64,000 nucleotides of DNA from CTSoil-075 sp042610375 (GCF_042610375.1 NZ_JBGJZL010000003.1:248001-312000), one strand, 5' to 3'; positions 17,461 to 25,917 are shown, counted from the first letter of the stretch. Notes: a model not told the origin generated them from the sequence alone. Numbers and translations: made by a program.

Positions 17461-18796
17461 TTTTATTGAGCGACCGCGCTTTACCTGTGCATTAGGTGGA
17501 GCGATGGCGACAGTGACTGCTTTGCCTAAAGCAGTGCCTATCTTGCATGCCCCATCAGGATGTGCAGGTAATAATGCATGGACACAAGCAGGAGGGTGCG
17601 GTCTACAGGTAGGAGGCTATTGTGGTGGACTTAGTATACCAGGCTCTAATATCCAAGAAAAAGAAGTTGTTTTTGGTGGTACGGATCGATTAGAAGAACA
17701 AATCAATAATACCCTAAAAGTCATGGGCGGGGATTTATATGTTGTTCTGACTAGTTGTGTTACGGATATTATTGGTGATGATGTGGCTTCTGTTGTTCGG
17801 CCACTACGGGATCAAGGGATCGATATCATTCATGCTGAGACTGGTGGATTTAAGGGGAATTCCTATTTGGGATATGAATTAGTATTAGAAAGTCTGTTAG
17901 GGACATATATCTCTAAGGGCGAGACCCAAAAAGGGCATGTGAATGTGTGGGGGATTCCACCTTATTTTGATGTTTTTTGGCGCGGTAATCTAGAAGGGAT
18001 TAGAAGTCTACTAGAAAAGTTAGGTCTTACAGTCAACACCTTCTTTACCATTGATGATAGTCTTGAAGGCATTCGCCAAGCCGGTTCTGCCGAATTAAAT
18101 ATTGTTATTTCTGACGTTGTAGGGAAGAAAGCAGCTGAAATGAGTCGTGACGTACATGGAATTCCTTATTTGACGAGCATTTTGCCTGTTGGTCCTTCGG
18201 CGAGTGATGAATTTTTGCGTGCTGTTGGAACTGCGCTCAGTCTTGACCCAATATTTGTGGAAGAAGTTATTACTCGGGAAAATCAACGCTACTACCGACT
18301 TCTTGAACCCATTACAGATTGTTTTAATGACATGGATTTGCAACGTTATGCAGCCGTGATTGGTGATTCTAATTACGCAGTATCCATAGCACGTTTTCTC
18401 TCTGATGATCTAGGTTGGTTACCTGAAACGATCGCGATTACTGATGTGCTGGATGAGGAAGAACAAGCAAGTGTCTTGTCGAAGTTGACTCATTTTGCAT
18501 TAGGTTCAACTGCAAGTATCATTTTCAATGGTGACAGCACAGAAATAGCAAGGCAAGTTAAAGAACATTGGGCTAGACAACAAGAGAAAGGTAACAAATA
18601 CAATAATCCTTTAACTCCAGCCTTTGTCGTTGGCAGTTCATTGGATCGTCCATTGGCTGCAGATTTGGGTGCAGCTCATCTTAGCATAAGTTTCCCTGTA
18701 GCGAATCGGGCAGTGATTGATCGAGGCTATACAGGGTATCGTGGTGGTTTACGTCTGATTGAAGATTTGATTAGTACGATTATTATAAATCGATAA
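17453..18796 (+). CDS. Nitrogenase-like component 1, NifK-like subunit (pair 1)
   Basis: A 447-aa NifK-like protein overlapping the D-like gene by 8 nt, ATG preceded by GGGGAGG. Cysteines C12 (FTCALGG), C37 (PSGCAGN) and C102 (LTSCVTDIIGDD) match NifK P-cluster positions. It ends with GYTGYRGGLRLIEDL, a tail common to all five K-like proteins in the window. It forms the component 1 heterotetramer with the preceding protein. Confidence 0.85.
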   Translation: MSNFIERPRFTCALGGAMATVTALPKAVPILHAPSGCAGNNAWTQAGGCGLQVGGYCGGLSIPGSNIQEKEVVFGGTDRLEEQINNTLKVMGGDLYVVLTSCVTDIIGDDVASVVRPLRDQGIDIIHAETGGFKGNSYLGYELVLESLLGTYISKGETQKGHVNVWGIPPYFDVFWRGNLEGIRSLLEKLGLTVNTFFTIDDSLEGIRQAGSAELNIVISDVVGKKAAEMSRDVHGIPYLTSILPVGPSASDEFLRAVGTALSLDPIFVEEVITRENQRYYRLLEPITDCFNDMDLQRYAAVIGDSNYAVSIARFLSDDLGWLPETIAITDVLDEEEQASVLSKLTHFALGSTASIIFNGDSTEIARQVKEHWARQQEKGNKYNNPLTPAFVVGSSLDRPLAADLGAAHLSISFPVANRAVIDRGYTGYRGGLRLIEDLISTIIINR

Positions 18797-18823
18797 TCAT
18801 GATAATAAGGATAAGTGAGTATC

Positions 18824-18881
18824 GCTGATCAGGAATAAACTGAAGGCAAAGGAGTTCTGAAAGGAGCAGTCTTTGCCTTTT
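18824..18881 (+). promoter_or_regulatory. Attenuator element 6 (leader of the DUF2292 gene)
   Basis: P1 GCU/GGC, GA bulge, P2 UCAG/CUGA, loop GAAUAAA, 3' A. Terminator GGCAAAG...CUUUGCC with a short U-tract (UUUUC), so termination may be leaky. No clear promoter of its own was seen. Confidence 0.8.
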
Positions 18882-18913
18882 CATATATCTTTGCATATAT
18901 AAGGAGGATTCTT

Positions 18914-19333
18914 ATGGTGGAATTTCTTGTAAACAATCGAAATGCTGTGACAGAATTAAATCGGGGAGGGGCTAACGTGGGAAAAATGAGTCAAATAAAA
19001 CCGTTGCCGTCTCAGGTATTCGACATTATAGAATGTTTCTTATATACGGTACAATATGGGCAACTGATTTTAGTCATACAAGATGGAATTGTTGTCAAAA
19101 TAGAAAAAATAGAAAAATTCGTAATATCTTCAAAAAATAGAGATGCAAAATGCCTAAAAGTGGATAAATCTTTAAAGAAACATCCGCTACAAACAAAAAT
19201 TTTAACTGAATTACAGAGTATACGCTATGGACAATTAGTCATTCGTCTTGATAATGGGCAAGTTGAGCAAATTGAAAAAACCGAAAAGAGACGTATTAAC
19301 GAACTTGAAGGATTGTATGGGGATGGTATATAA
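18914..19333 (+). CDS. Tandem DUF2292 (YezD-like) protein
   Basis: A 139-aa protein with two copies of the DUF2292 motif: ILVIQDGIVVKIEKIEK around residues 52-68 and LVIRLDNGQVEQIEKTEK around residues 111-128, each preceded by a YGQL turn (VQYGQL and IRYGQL). Family members are usually single-domain and about 50-60 aa. From memory they often lie near sulfur-assimilation genes; the molecular role is unknown. AAGGAGG supports the start. Followed by a convergent terminator. Confidence 0.78.
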   Translation: MVEFLVNNRNAVTELNRGGANVGKMSQIKPLPSQVFDIIECFLYTVQYGQLILVIQDGIVVKIEKIEKFVISSKNRDAKCLKVDKSLKKHPLQTKILTELQSIRYGQLVIRLDNGQVEQIEKTEKRRINELEGLYGDGI

Positions 19334-19346
19334 TCTATTTTATAAT

Positions 19347-19380
19347 AAAAACAACAAGCAAAATTTTGCTTGTTGTTTTT
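19347..19380. terminator. Bidirectional terminator between DUF2292 and corrinoid-protein genes
   Basis: AAAACAACAAGCAAAA pairs with its complement ending in UUUU, with U-tracts in both directions; serves two convergent genes. Confidence 0.8.
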
Positions 19381-19414
19381 ATTATGTCTTATAGAACTGG
19401 ATAATTATTTGGAA

Positions 19415-20083
19415 CTATACAGCGACTTCGATTGGAGCGCTTACGAGTCTTCGTGCGAGCTTTACAGCATCCGCAGCGTTGATCGCATAGCCATCTGCAC
19501 CTATTTTGTCAGCGAAACTCTGGGAAATCGGTCCACCGCCAATGATTACTTTATATTGGTCTTTTATATTTTCTTTCTTCAAAAGCTGTACAACTTCGCT
19601 CATTCCATCCATGGTTGTAGTCATCAGTGTTGCTAATGCAATAATATCTGCATTGACTTCTTTTGCCTTGTCGATGAATTGTTGAGGTGGAATATCTCTG
19701 CCTAGATCGAAAATTTCAAATCCTGAAGTCTCAAGCATTATTTTTACTAAGTTTTTTCCGATATCGTGGGTATCGCCTTCCACAACGCCAATTATGACTT
19801 TATGTTTTACGCCATGATCATCTACTTTGATGTGGGGTTTTAAGACATCAAGACCAGCATACATTGCATCTGAGCATAAAAGTAACTCGGGGATAAAATA
19901 TTCTTCTTCCTCAAATAATTTTCCCGCTTGTTCCATACCATGAGAAAGACCTTGATCAATGGCGTTATAAGCATCAATTTCTTGTGCAACAATTTCATTT
20001 GAAAGTATGATAACCTCATCCTCATCCATTTGAACAACAGCATCGGATAGTTTCTGGAAAATTTCGTTATGATTAATTGACAT
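19415..20083 (-). CDS. Corrinoid (B12-binding) methyltransferase protein
   Basis: A 222-aa MtbC/MtaC-type protein: helical cap domain in the first ~85 residues and a Rossmann B12 domain with the cobalt-ligand motif GDTHDIGKN (Asp-x-His-x-x-Gly) near residue 102, then LATLMTTTMDGM and GGGPIS. It carries the methyl group between the UroD-fold methyltransferases. GGGGG site 8 nt before ATG. It is the second gene after DUF1638 on the minus strand, 111 nt away with a strong hairpin between. Confidence 0.9.
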   Translation of the reverse strand: MSINHNEIFQKLSDAVVQMDEDEVIILSNEIVAQEIDAYNAIDQGLSHGMEQAGKLFEEEEYFIPELLLCSDAMYAGLDVLKPHIKVDDHGVKHKVIIGVVEGDTHDIGKNLVKIMLETSGFEIFDLGRDIPPQQFIDKAKEVNADIIALATLMTTTMDGMSEVVQLLKKENIKDQYKVIIGGGPISQSFADKIGADGYAINAADAVKLARRLVSAPIEVAV

Positions 20084-20139
20084 ATAAAGACCCCCTTATT
20101 TATTTAATGTAATGTAATCAACTCCTAAGAAGGCATTGA

Positions 20140-20183
20140 TTATTTCCAAGCAACAAAATCTTTATTTTGTTGCTTGGAAATAA
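20140..20183. repeat. 20-bp perfect hairpin between DUF1638 and corrinoid genes
   Basis: Arms at 20140-20159 and 20164-20183 are perfect complements with a 4-nt loop. There is no good U-tract on the minus strand after it, so it may be a processing or mRNA-stability structure rather than a terminator. Confidence 0.75.
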
Positions 20184-20194
20184 ACTTGTCATTC

Positions 20195-20866
20195 TTAATT
20201 CCTCATATCGCAAATGCCGAATAATTCTTCCTCGATGGTTTCAAAGGGGGCAATATGAATAAAATGATCTTCGTCCCATGGACCATTGACGATTTTTTGG
20301 AGATAGGCATCATTGCCTTGTGTAGTATGATAACTTAAATTTAGTAATTCGGCGATTTCTTTAGATTGCTGTATTGTAACGTCTTCCACGGTACAAGCAG
20401 TGTGGATAAACAATACTTTTTTATAACTATCATACATTCGGTCAAGGATTCGAAAGGCTTTTTTTTCTCCATACATTTTGAAAACTCGCTGGTGTTCGGA
20501 AAGAATATTTTTTTCCGAAATCATCCATCCACAGGACAAATAAAAGGTTCCTTTTTCTTCATTAACGAAATTTTCATACCTTCTTTTTGAACCAAGGAGG
20601 ATGGGAAGGCAATCGTGAACTCTAGGGATAATTACAGCGCATTCCGATGCTTTTAGATTCTTAGCTGCTCCTCCGCAAAGACCAAAGGCGAGAATAACCT
20701 TTGAATACCCTAAGCAAAGGTCTAAGACATCTTGTAATTCCTTGTGTAATTTCTGGGGATATAGGTGAAGCTTCATGGGAATGAATTCATATTCAACTTG
20801 ATGATTGGGATTTATTGCGAGTAATTCTTCTTTCATTACTTCACAAGCGATGATTTTAACAGTCAT
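20195..20866 (-). CDS. DUF1638 protein
   Basis: A 223-aa DUF1638-family protein with conserved cysteines in LAFGLCGGAAKNL, IPRVHDCLPILLGS, LSCGWM and IHTACTVEDV. The family is often encoded next to MtaA-type methyltransferases and corrinoid proteins and may handle a metal or corrinoid, but no activity is established. It heads the minus-strand corrinoid operon, behind attenuator 7. Confidence 0.8.
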   Translation of the reverse strand: MTVKIIACEVMKEELLAINPNHQVEYEFIPMKLHLYPQKLHKELQDVLDLCLGYSKVILAFGLCGGAAKNLKASECAVIIPRVHDCLPILLGSKRRYENFVNEEKGTFYLSCGWMISEKNILSEHQRVFKMYGEKKAFRILDRMYDSYKKVLFIHTACTVEDVTIQQSKEIAELLNLSYHTTQGNDAYLQKIVNGPWDEDHFIHIAPFETIEEELFGICDMRN

Positions 20867-20895
20867 GAACCTCTACCTCCATATTTTATAAAAAA

Positions 20896-20958
20896 TAAAA
20901 AAGACTAAGTATCACTTTGCAGTGATAACTTAGTCTCCGTTTTCTTCGGCCAACTAAA
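20896..20958 (-). promoter_or_regulatory. Attenuator element 7 (leader of DUF1638-corrinoid operon)
   Basis: Read on the minus strand: P1 UUUAGUU/GACUAA (with U.G at the loop end), GG bulge, P2 CCG/CGG, loop AAGAAAA, 3' A. P1 uses U-A where most copies have C-G, a compensatory change. Terminator GACUAAGUUAUCACU pairs with AGUGAUACUUAGUC, then six U. Confidence 0.86.
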
Positions 20959-21014
20959 GAGTATGATATGTAGTTCGCGATTAATCTTTAGATTTAGATA
21001 ATCTATATACAATT

Positions 21015-21043
21015 AAAATACTATATTTAAGTTGTATTGTCAA
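21015..21043 (-). promoter_or_regulatory. Candidate sigma-A promoter of the DUF1638-corrinoid operon
   Basis: TTGACA, 17-nt spacer, TATTTT on the minus strand, 57 nt before attenuator 7. Confidence 0.5.
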
Positions 21044-21091
21044 TTGTTTAAATCTTAAAAAGAACAATATATTTTAAACCGATATGTTCTA

Positions 21092-21119
21092 TTGACAAAA
21101 TAATAAAGTTGAATATAAA
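21092..21119 (+). promoter_or_regulatory. Sigma-A promoter of the MFS gene
   Basis: TTGACA, 16-nt spacer, TATAAA; divergent from the minus-strand promoter. Confidence 0.6.
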
Positions 21120-21149
21120 ATAAAATCAAAAGGTTGAAAATGTCAATGA

Positions 21150-21213
21150 TGACTGGCCGTAAAAGGAGGTCAAATTCTTTCTGCAACGAAAGGGTTTGTT
21201 CTCCTTTATTTTT
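21150..21213 (+). promoter_or_regulatory. Attenuator element 8 (leader of MFS transporter; variant)
   Basis: P1 UGACU/GGUCA (5 bp, U.G at the loop end), GG bulge, very short P2 CC/GG, loop GUAAAA, 3' A. The P1 sequence is quite different from other copies but fully paired. The downstream terminator pairs AAGGAG with CUCCUU. Weakest P2 of the family. Confidence 0.65.
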
Positions 21214-21251
21214 AACTTCAGCAGTACGAAAAATAAGGAGAATTACGTTAT

Positions 21252-22484
21252 ATGCTTAAAATACCTCATCCTGATACGCAAATTTCTTCCCTTTTACACT
21301 GTAAATCTTACGTATATTTCTGGTTCGCACGTGTCTTGACAACTCTCGCGTATCAAATGCTCGCTGTTGCTGTCGGTTGGCAAGTTTATGAACTAACCGA
21401 TAGTCCTTTCTATTTAGGAATGGTCGGTCTTGCTCAATTCCTACCAATGTTTTTGCTAACTCTTGTTGTAGGGCATGTAGCTGACCGCTTTGATCGTCAA
21501 AAAATTATTTGCATTTGCCAAATTACAGAGGGAATTGGCGTGGCCTTGTTAGCGATTGGAAGTTATGCTGGTTTTCTTACTAAAGAAAGTATCATTATCA
21601 CTGTATTCTTGATTGGAGCTGCCAGGGCTTTTGAAGGACCGACAATGCAAGCTTTTATGCCAGGGTTGGTGTCAGCTAAGATTTTTCCCCAAGCCTTAGC
21701 ATCGGTTAGTTCGGCAAATCAGACTGCAAATATTATAGGCCCAGCACTTGGTGGACTGCTTTACGCTGCAGGCTCTATCTATGTTTATTGTGCAATCAGT
21801 GTACTTTTTCTGGGTGCTAGTTTTCTTATTTCTAGGATTAGCATTGAACATGAAATCAGGAAGGTTCATCCTGTTAATCTACGAGAATTATTCGCTGGAA
21901 TTATCTTTATTCGCCGCAAACCGACGATACTTGGTGCTATATCCTTAGATCTCTTTGCCGTTTTATTAGGAGGAGCAACAGCTCTATTGCCTATTTACGC
22001 TAAAGATGTACTTTTTATTGGACCAGAAGGAGTAGGAATTTTACGCTCGGCACCGGCTGTGGGAGCCTTATTAATGTCGGGATTTTTAGCTCACTATCCT
22101 CTTCAACGTAAGGTTGGTCGAACTATGTTTAAAGCTGTATTTGTATTTGGGCTGGCGACTATTGTCTTTGCTTTATCGACATCTTTTCTTTTATCTCTCG
22201 GTTCATTAGTTGTTCTTGGTGCTGCTGATGTCATCAGCGTTGTCATTCGTTCATCCCTAGTGCAGTTGCAGACGCCAGATGAAATGCGAGGGAGAGTGAG
22301 TGCGGTTAACTCCATGTTTATTGGTACTTCAAATCAATTGGGAGAATTTGAGTCTGGTTTAACGGCAGCATTTTTTGGTACAGTACCTGCCTTACTCATT
22401 GGTGGAATTGGCACTGTGATGGTTGTAATCATATGGATGAAACTGTTTCCTGAACTTGTTCAAGCTGATCGGATTGCATCATGA
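21252..22484 (+). CDS. MFS transporter (MFS_3/EntS-like)
   Basis: A 410-aa major facilitator with about 12 membrane segments. The loop motif GHVADRFDRQKI between TM2 and TM3 is the MFS signature, and RAFEGPTMQAFMPGLV with SANQTANIIGPALGG is typical for the EntS-like exporter subfamily. The substrate cannot be told. Its attenuated leader places it in the sulfur-linked regulon, so export or import of a sulfur metabolite is an inference. Confidence 0.8.
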   Translation: MLKIPHPDTQISSLLHCKSYVYFWFARVLTTLAYQMLAVAVGWQVYELTDSPFYLGMVGLAQFLPMFLLTLVVGHVADRFDRQKIICICQITEGIGVALLAIGSYAGFLTKESIIITVFLIGAARAFEGPTMQAFMPGLVSAKIFPQALASVSSANQTANIIGPALGGLLYAAGSIYVYCAISVLFLGASFLISRISIEHEIRKVHPVNLRELFAGIIFIRRKPTILGAISLDLFAVLLGGATALLPIYAKDVLFIGPEGVGILRSAPAVGALLMSGFLAHYPLQRKVGRTMFKAVFVFGLATIVFALSTSFLLSLGSLVVLGAADVISVVIRSSLVQLQTPDEMRGRVSAVNSMFIGTSNQLGEFESGLTAAFFGTVPALLIGGIGTVMVVIIWMKLFPELVQADRIAS

Positions 22485-22517
22485 TACATGATGATTGTTA
22501 GTTGTATTCTAGTAAGT

Positions 22518-22562
22518 AAAGGCCAAGAAACATTCTAAAAGAATTTTTCTTGGCCTTTTGTT
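22518..22562. terminator. Terminator between two convergent MFS genes
   Basis: AAAGGCCAAGAAA...UUUCUUGGCCUUUU hairpin with U-tract; an A-run on the other side gives partial bidirectionality. Confidence 0.8.
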
Positions 22563-22572
22563 TAGAACGGAT

Positions 22573-23880
22573 CTATAAAGGGTCTTCCACAGGTTCAACA
22601 ATTGTTGATACCACTGCGAGACAAAGGAAGGAGCCAAGGGCTAAGGCCATGAAGACAACGTCCCAGTTGAATTTATCCAAGATCATTCCTACAAGTAGTG
22701 GAGCACCGACTCCGCCGAGTTGACCACCAGTATTTACGACGCTAAAAGCTACTGGATAGGTTTCTTTATTTGTTCGTCCCATGGGATAAACCATGAATGC
22801 TGAGTAGCCCAAGGCGAGTAAAATACCAGTGGCGAATAGCAATAAAGCTAATAGATAAGGTTCTGCTGGTGCATTGATTAAAGAGTACATCATGATAGTT
22901 GTTGAAAAAGCCGTCACTAGCATCATTGGTTTGCGGCGTTTATTTAAAAATTTATCAGAAATCCAACCACCAATAAAATTTCCAATTACTGTGCCAGCAA
23001 AAGGTGCTGAAGAAACAAAAGCAGTATTCATAATTGCGAATTTCTTTACCGTTACTAAATAAGTGGGCAGCCAAGACATCAGTACACTCACAATCCCGAC
23101 CATAAAGAAATATCCAATTGCAGCACCAAAAATGTCCCATGATTTAAATACTTGGGTAGAACTTACCAAGGGATCAATTTTTTTTGCACGGACAATTTTA
23201 TCTAACCACCAAAGTTTATATTCTCGTTTTATTTCTGGATCTTTTTTTACTATTTCTAGGGCTGTTTTATCTGCAATGTATTCGGCTTCGGTTGCTGAAA
23301 CAAATTTACTTGCAGAGGGTTTGTTATTGACTAAGAAAAACCAAGTCATGGATAATAATAAGCCTGGAACCATGAAAAAGTAAAAAATTTCTCGCCAACC
23401 CCAGACTGAAATAATCCAGGCGCACAATGGGGGGACAATGAGTGGGCCGACTTTCGATCCTGCAAGGAAAATACCAGAAGCCGTTCCTTGTTCCTTGGCT
23501 GGAAACCAGTTGTTAATAGTAGTTGTGCAGGCAATGGCAACAGGTGCTTCTGTCGCTCCGATTGTTAAACGAAGTACCTTTAGGCCGAATACAGAACTAA
23601 CTGTTCCGAGCATTCCAGTAAATAAAGAAGTAAAAAGCATGCCGATTGTAAACATGATTCTTACACCGAATTTTTTAACGAGGAATCCTGATGGAATCTG
23701 CATTGTTGCATAGCCAGCAAAAAATAAACTGATGAGGGCTCCAGCTTCCGTATTTGTCATTGTCATTTCTTTTCGAATATATGGCAATGCAAAACCGATA
23801 TTTGCTCGGTCGGCATTCGCGACAGTGTAGAGGATAAACAAAATCCCCATTACGACCCAACGATAGTTAGTCATTTTCAT
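22573..23880 (-). CDS. MFS transporter, anion:cation symporter (ACS) type
   Basis: A 435-aa transporter with 12 predicted helices. The TM1 region VANADRANIGFALPYIRKE and the loop SGFLVKKFGVRIMF are hallmarks of the ACS/phthalate-glucarate permease group, which import organic anions. It has a GGAGGA site 10-12 nt upstream. No attenuator element was found in its leader, only a 14-bp hairpin at 23973-24015. Substrate unknown. Confidence 0.82.
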   Translation of the reverse strand: MKMTNYRWVVMGILFILYTVANADRANIGFALPYIRKEMTMTNTEAGALISLFFAGYATMQIPSGFLVKKFGVRIMFTIGMLFTSLFTGMLGTVSSVFGLKVLRLTIGATEAPVAIACTTTINNWFPAKEQGTASGIFLAGSKVGPLIVPPLCAWIISVWGWREIFYFFMVPGLLLSMTWFFLVNNKPSASKFVSATEAEYIADKTALEIVKKDPEIKREYKLWWLDKIVRAKKIDPLVSSTQVFKSWDIFGAAIGYFFMVGIVSVLMSWLPTYLVTVKKFAIMNTAFVSSAPFAGTVIGNFIGGWISDKFLNKRRKPMMLVTAFSTTIMMYSLINAPAEPYLLALLLFATGILLALGYSAFMVYPMGRTNKETYPVAFSVVNTGGQLGGVGAPLLVGMILDKFNWDVVFMALALGSFLCLAVVSTIVEPVEDPL

Positions 23881-23972
23881 TAAAACTACTTATCCTCCAT
23901 TTTAGAATTCATACTTTGATTAAACTAGGAAATGAAAACCTTACAATAGTTACATAATTACACCTAAAACAT

Positions 23973-24015
23973 ATAATTCCTGCAAAGGAAGTTCTTGTTT
24001 TTTTGTAGGAATTAT
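23973..24015. repeat. 14-bp hairpin in the leader of the ACS-type MFS gene
   Basis: AUAAUUCCU-G-CAAA pairs with UUUG-U-AGGAAUUAU (one G.U), 15-nt loop. No U-tract on the minus strand, so not a standard terminator; could be an operator or stability element. Confidence 0.5.
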
Positions 24016-24091
24016 TTAAATTTAAATTTTATAAAGAAAATATCAGTACAAAATTAAAGGAAAATACTGATTTTATACTGAATTATGGAAT

Positions 24092-24149
24092 TTGTAATGA
24101 ATCATATTTTAAATTTATATATAAAAATTTAAAATATGATTCATTACAA
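24092..24149. repeat. 25-bp perfect inverted repeat in a 520-bp gene-free stretch
   Basis: Arms 24092-24116 and 24125-24149 are perfect complements around an 8-nt AT loop. No poly-U follows the stem. The 23881-24242 stretch is otherwise AT-rich with no credible coding frame. The repeat could be a small mobile (MITE-like) remnant or a strong RNA hairpin. Confidence 0.7.
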
Positions 24150-24242
24150 TATTACACTAAGATTAAAGAAGTTATTGAAGTTGCATCTAATTGTTTTCTT
24201 TCTAAAGGACTTTTCAAACGGTAAAGTTTATGTAGCTGGATC

Positions 24243-24272
24243 TTGACAAAATCTTATAATCAAGGATATGAT
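24243..24272 (+). promoter_or_regulatory. Sigma-A promoter of NifX-like gene
   Basis: TTGACA, 18-nt spacer, TATGAT; 20 nt before attenuator 9. Confidence 0.72.
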
Positions 24273-24292
24273 ATACCTAATAAAAGCATTAA

Positions 24293-24361
24293 GCTGATCA
24301 GTAGTGTTGACTGAAGGCAAAGAAAGATTCCTGATAAGGGGATTGGTCTTTGTCTTTTTTT
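24293..24361 (+). promoter_or_regulatory. Attenuator element 9 (leader of NifX-like gene)
   Basis: P1 GCU/GGC, GA bulge, P2 UCAG/CUGA, loop UAGUGUUGA (not A-rich), 3' A. Terminator GGCAAAGA...UCUUUGUC with seven U. Confidence 0.84.
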
Positions 24362-24401
24362 ATTTCTAAAAAATAGTAATACAGAAAAGGAAGTGTGTAG
24401 T

Positions 24402-24806
24402 ATGTCTAAAGTTGCTGTTGCGAGTACTGATGGAGTAGACATTAATGAACATTTTGGTAGAGCGGAAGAATTCTGGATTTATGAAAAAAATGAAGAAGGA
24501 GCTTATCAATTTCTTGAACGCAGAAAAAACAATCTGGAAGAAAGTGGTGATCATCGTGTTGCTACAGTCCAGTTGCTTACTGATGTTGAAGTTGTGCTAG
24601 TCAACAAAATTGGTCCAGGAGCTGAAAAAGAATTGCGGCGCGAAGGGATCATTGCTTTAAGCATATCTGGTTCCATTGAGAGAGCGCTCATTGCTTATGC
24701 CAAACGAGGAAAATTTATTAAAAATAATGCACTATTGGGTGGAGTAAAAGGTTGCCAACCATCTAATGGCCATGGTGGTTGTGGATGCTCTAATGGGTGT
24801 AAATGA
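24402..24806 (+). CDS. NifX/NifB-C-terminal-type iron-molybdenum-cofactor-binding protein
   Basis: A 134-aa dinitrogenase iron-molybdenum cofactor biosynthesis-domain protein: VAVASTDGVDINEHFGRAEEFWIY matches the NifX/NafY fold start, and VVLVNKIGPGAEKELRREGI the middle. The C-terminus carries a cysteine-rich tail (GCQPSNGHGGCGCSNGC) suited to metal or Fe-S binding. It probably carries or delivers a NifB-derived Fe-S precursor to the nitrogenase-like enzymes. The ATG at 24402 fits AAAGGAAG. Single-gene unit with its own promoter, attenuator and terminator. Confidence 0.85.
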   Translation: MSKVAVASTDGVDINEHFGRAEEFWIYEKNEEGAYQFLERRKNNLEESGDHRVATVQLLTDVEVVLVNKIGPGAEKELRREGIIALSISGSIERALIAYAKRGKFIKNNALLGGVKGCQPSNGHGGCGCSNGCK

Positions 24807-24815
24807 GTAAGAAAT

Positions 24816-24852
24816 AAAGGCCGAGTTTCTTTTAATGAAACTCGACCCTTTA
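24816..24852 (+). terminator. Terminator after NifX-like gene
   Basis: GGCCGAGUUUC...GAAACUCGACC stem, A-run before and UUUAAUUU after. Confidence 0.75.
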
Positions 24853-24945
24853 ATTTCGTAATCAAAGAATAGTTGTAGGATCAATTTTACTTTATGTCGA
24901 ATGTTAGATTATTGTTATAGTAGTAAACAGAAAGGAAAGAAAAAA

Positions 24946-25425
24946 ATGATTCATTATAAGCCGATTGGCATCGTTCATTCTCCGTTTAAAGAGGCAAAAG
25001 GGACACCTATCCAATCTGTTGCAGCCCAGGAAATTTTGGGTAGTATCGAAGTAACTCCAGAGTATATTGAAGGTCTAAAAGATATTGAAGGGTTTTCACA
25101 TCTTATTTTACTGTATCACTTCCATTTGGTAAAAGAGTCTTCTTTAGTGGTAAAACCTTTTCTAGATAATGAACTACATGGAGTTTTTGCCACGCGGTCT
25201 CCAGGTCGGCCTAACTCCATTGGAATATCAATAGTACGTCTGATTAAGGTGGAAGGGAATACGCTGTACATTAAAGATGTAGATACAATCGATGGAACTC
25301 CCCTACTCGATATAAAACCTTATGTACCAGAATTTGATAGTAGAGAAACTGAAAAGATTGGATGGTTTCAAAAAAACATACATAAACTTTCCTCTACAAA
25401 AGATGATGGGAGATTTATAAAATGA
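24946..25425 (+). CDS. trmO: tRNA (t6A37) N6-methyltransferase TrmO
   Basis: A 159-aa TsaA/VirR-fold protein: starts IHYKPIGIVHSPFKEAKGTP and carries the family signature HGVFATRSPGRPNSIGIS with DGTPLLDIKPYVPEFD. TrmO uses SAM to methylate t6A37 in threonine tRNAs. The ATG at 24946 with AAAGGAAAG is preferred over 24901. No attenuator, consistent with a housekeeping gene. Confidence 0.9.
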   Translation: MIHYKPIGIVHSPFKEAKGTPIQSVAAQEILGSIEVTPEYIEGLKDIEGFSHLILLYHFHLVKESSLVVKPFLDNELHGVFATRSPGRPNSIGISIVRLIKVEGNTLYIKDVDTIDGTPLLDIKPYVPEFDSRETEKIGWFQKNIHKLSSTKDDGRFIK

Positions 25426-25478
25426 GTGATCGGTGGTCATGGATATGAAAATCAAACAAATATTTCGTTCATACAAGG

Positions 25479-25772
25479 ATGAAAAAAAAGAAAGTTAATG
25501 AAGTGATATTAAATAATTTTAAGAAACTGTGCGATCAATTTCCAGAAATAAATATTATTGTTAGAACACCAGTCATTCTAGATTTTAATGACTCAAATGA
25601 GGCGATTACTGCAATTGCTAATTATGTAAAAGATAAGCCCAATGTACGTTATGAAATTTTACCTTATCATCGATTAGGACAACCGAAATATGAGTACCTT
25701 GTTAGAAAGTATAGTTTAGAGGGAGTCAAGTTGGATGGGGAAAAAGACTTACGGAAAATCATAGAATACTAG
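25479..25772 (+). pseudogene. C-terminal fragment of a glycyl-radical-enzyme activase (PflA-like)
   Basis: The 97 codons match only the last third of radical-SAM activases: IIVRTPVILDFNDSNEAITAIANYV and YEILPYHRLGQPKYEYLVRKY. The N-terminal CxxxCxxC half is missing, and there is no good ribosome-binding site. It looks like a truncated remnant rather than a functional gene. Confidence 0.75.
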
Positions 25773-25917
25773 GGCTCTGCTTTTGGCAGTCACCCTAGTA
25801 ACGGGGAAGAACGGATCCGTAATTATAGAATGTCCACAATTTGCATAATTTATACCTTGCTACAAATTTATTCGACGAGTTAGTCATAAAATAGAGAAAA
25901 ATAAGAATTAATCAGAT

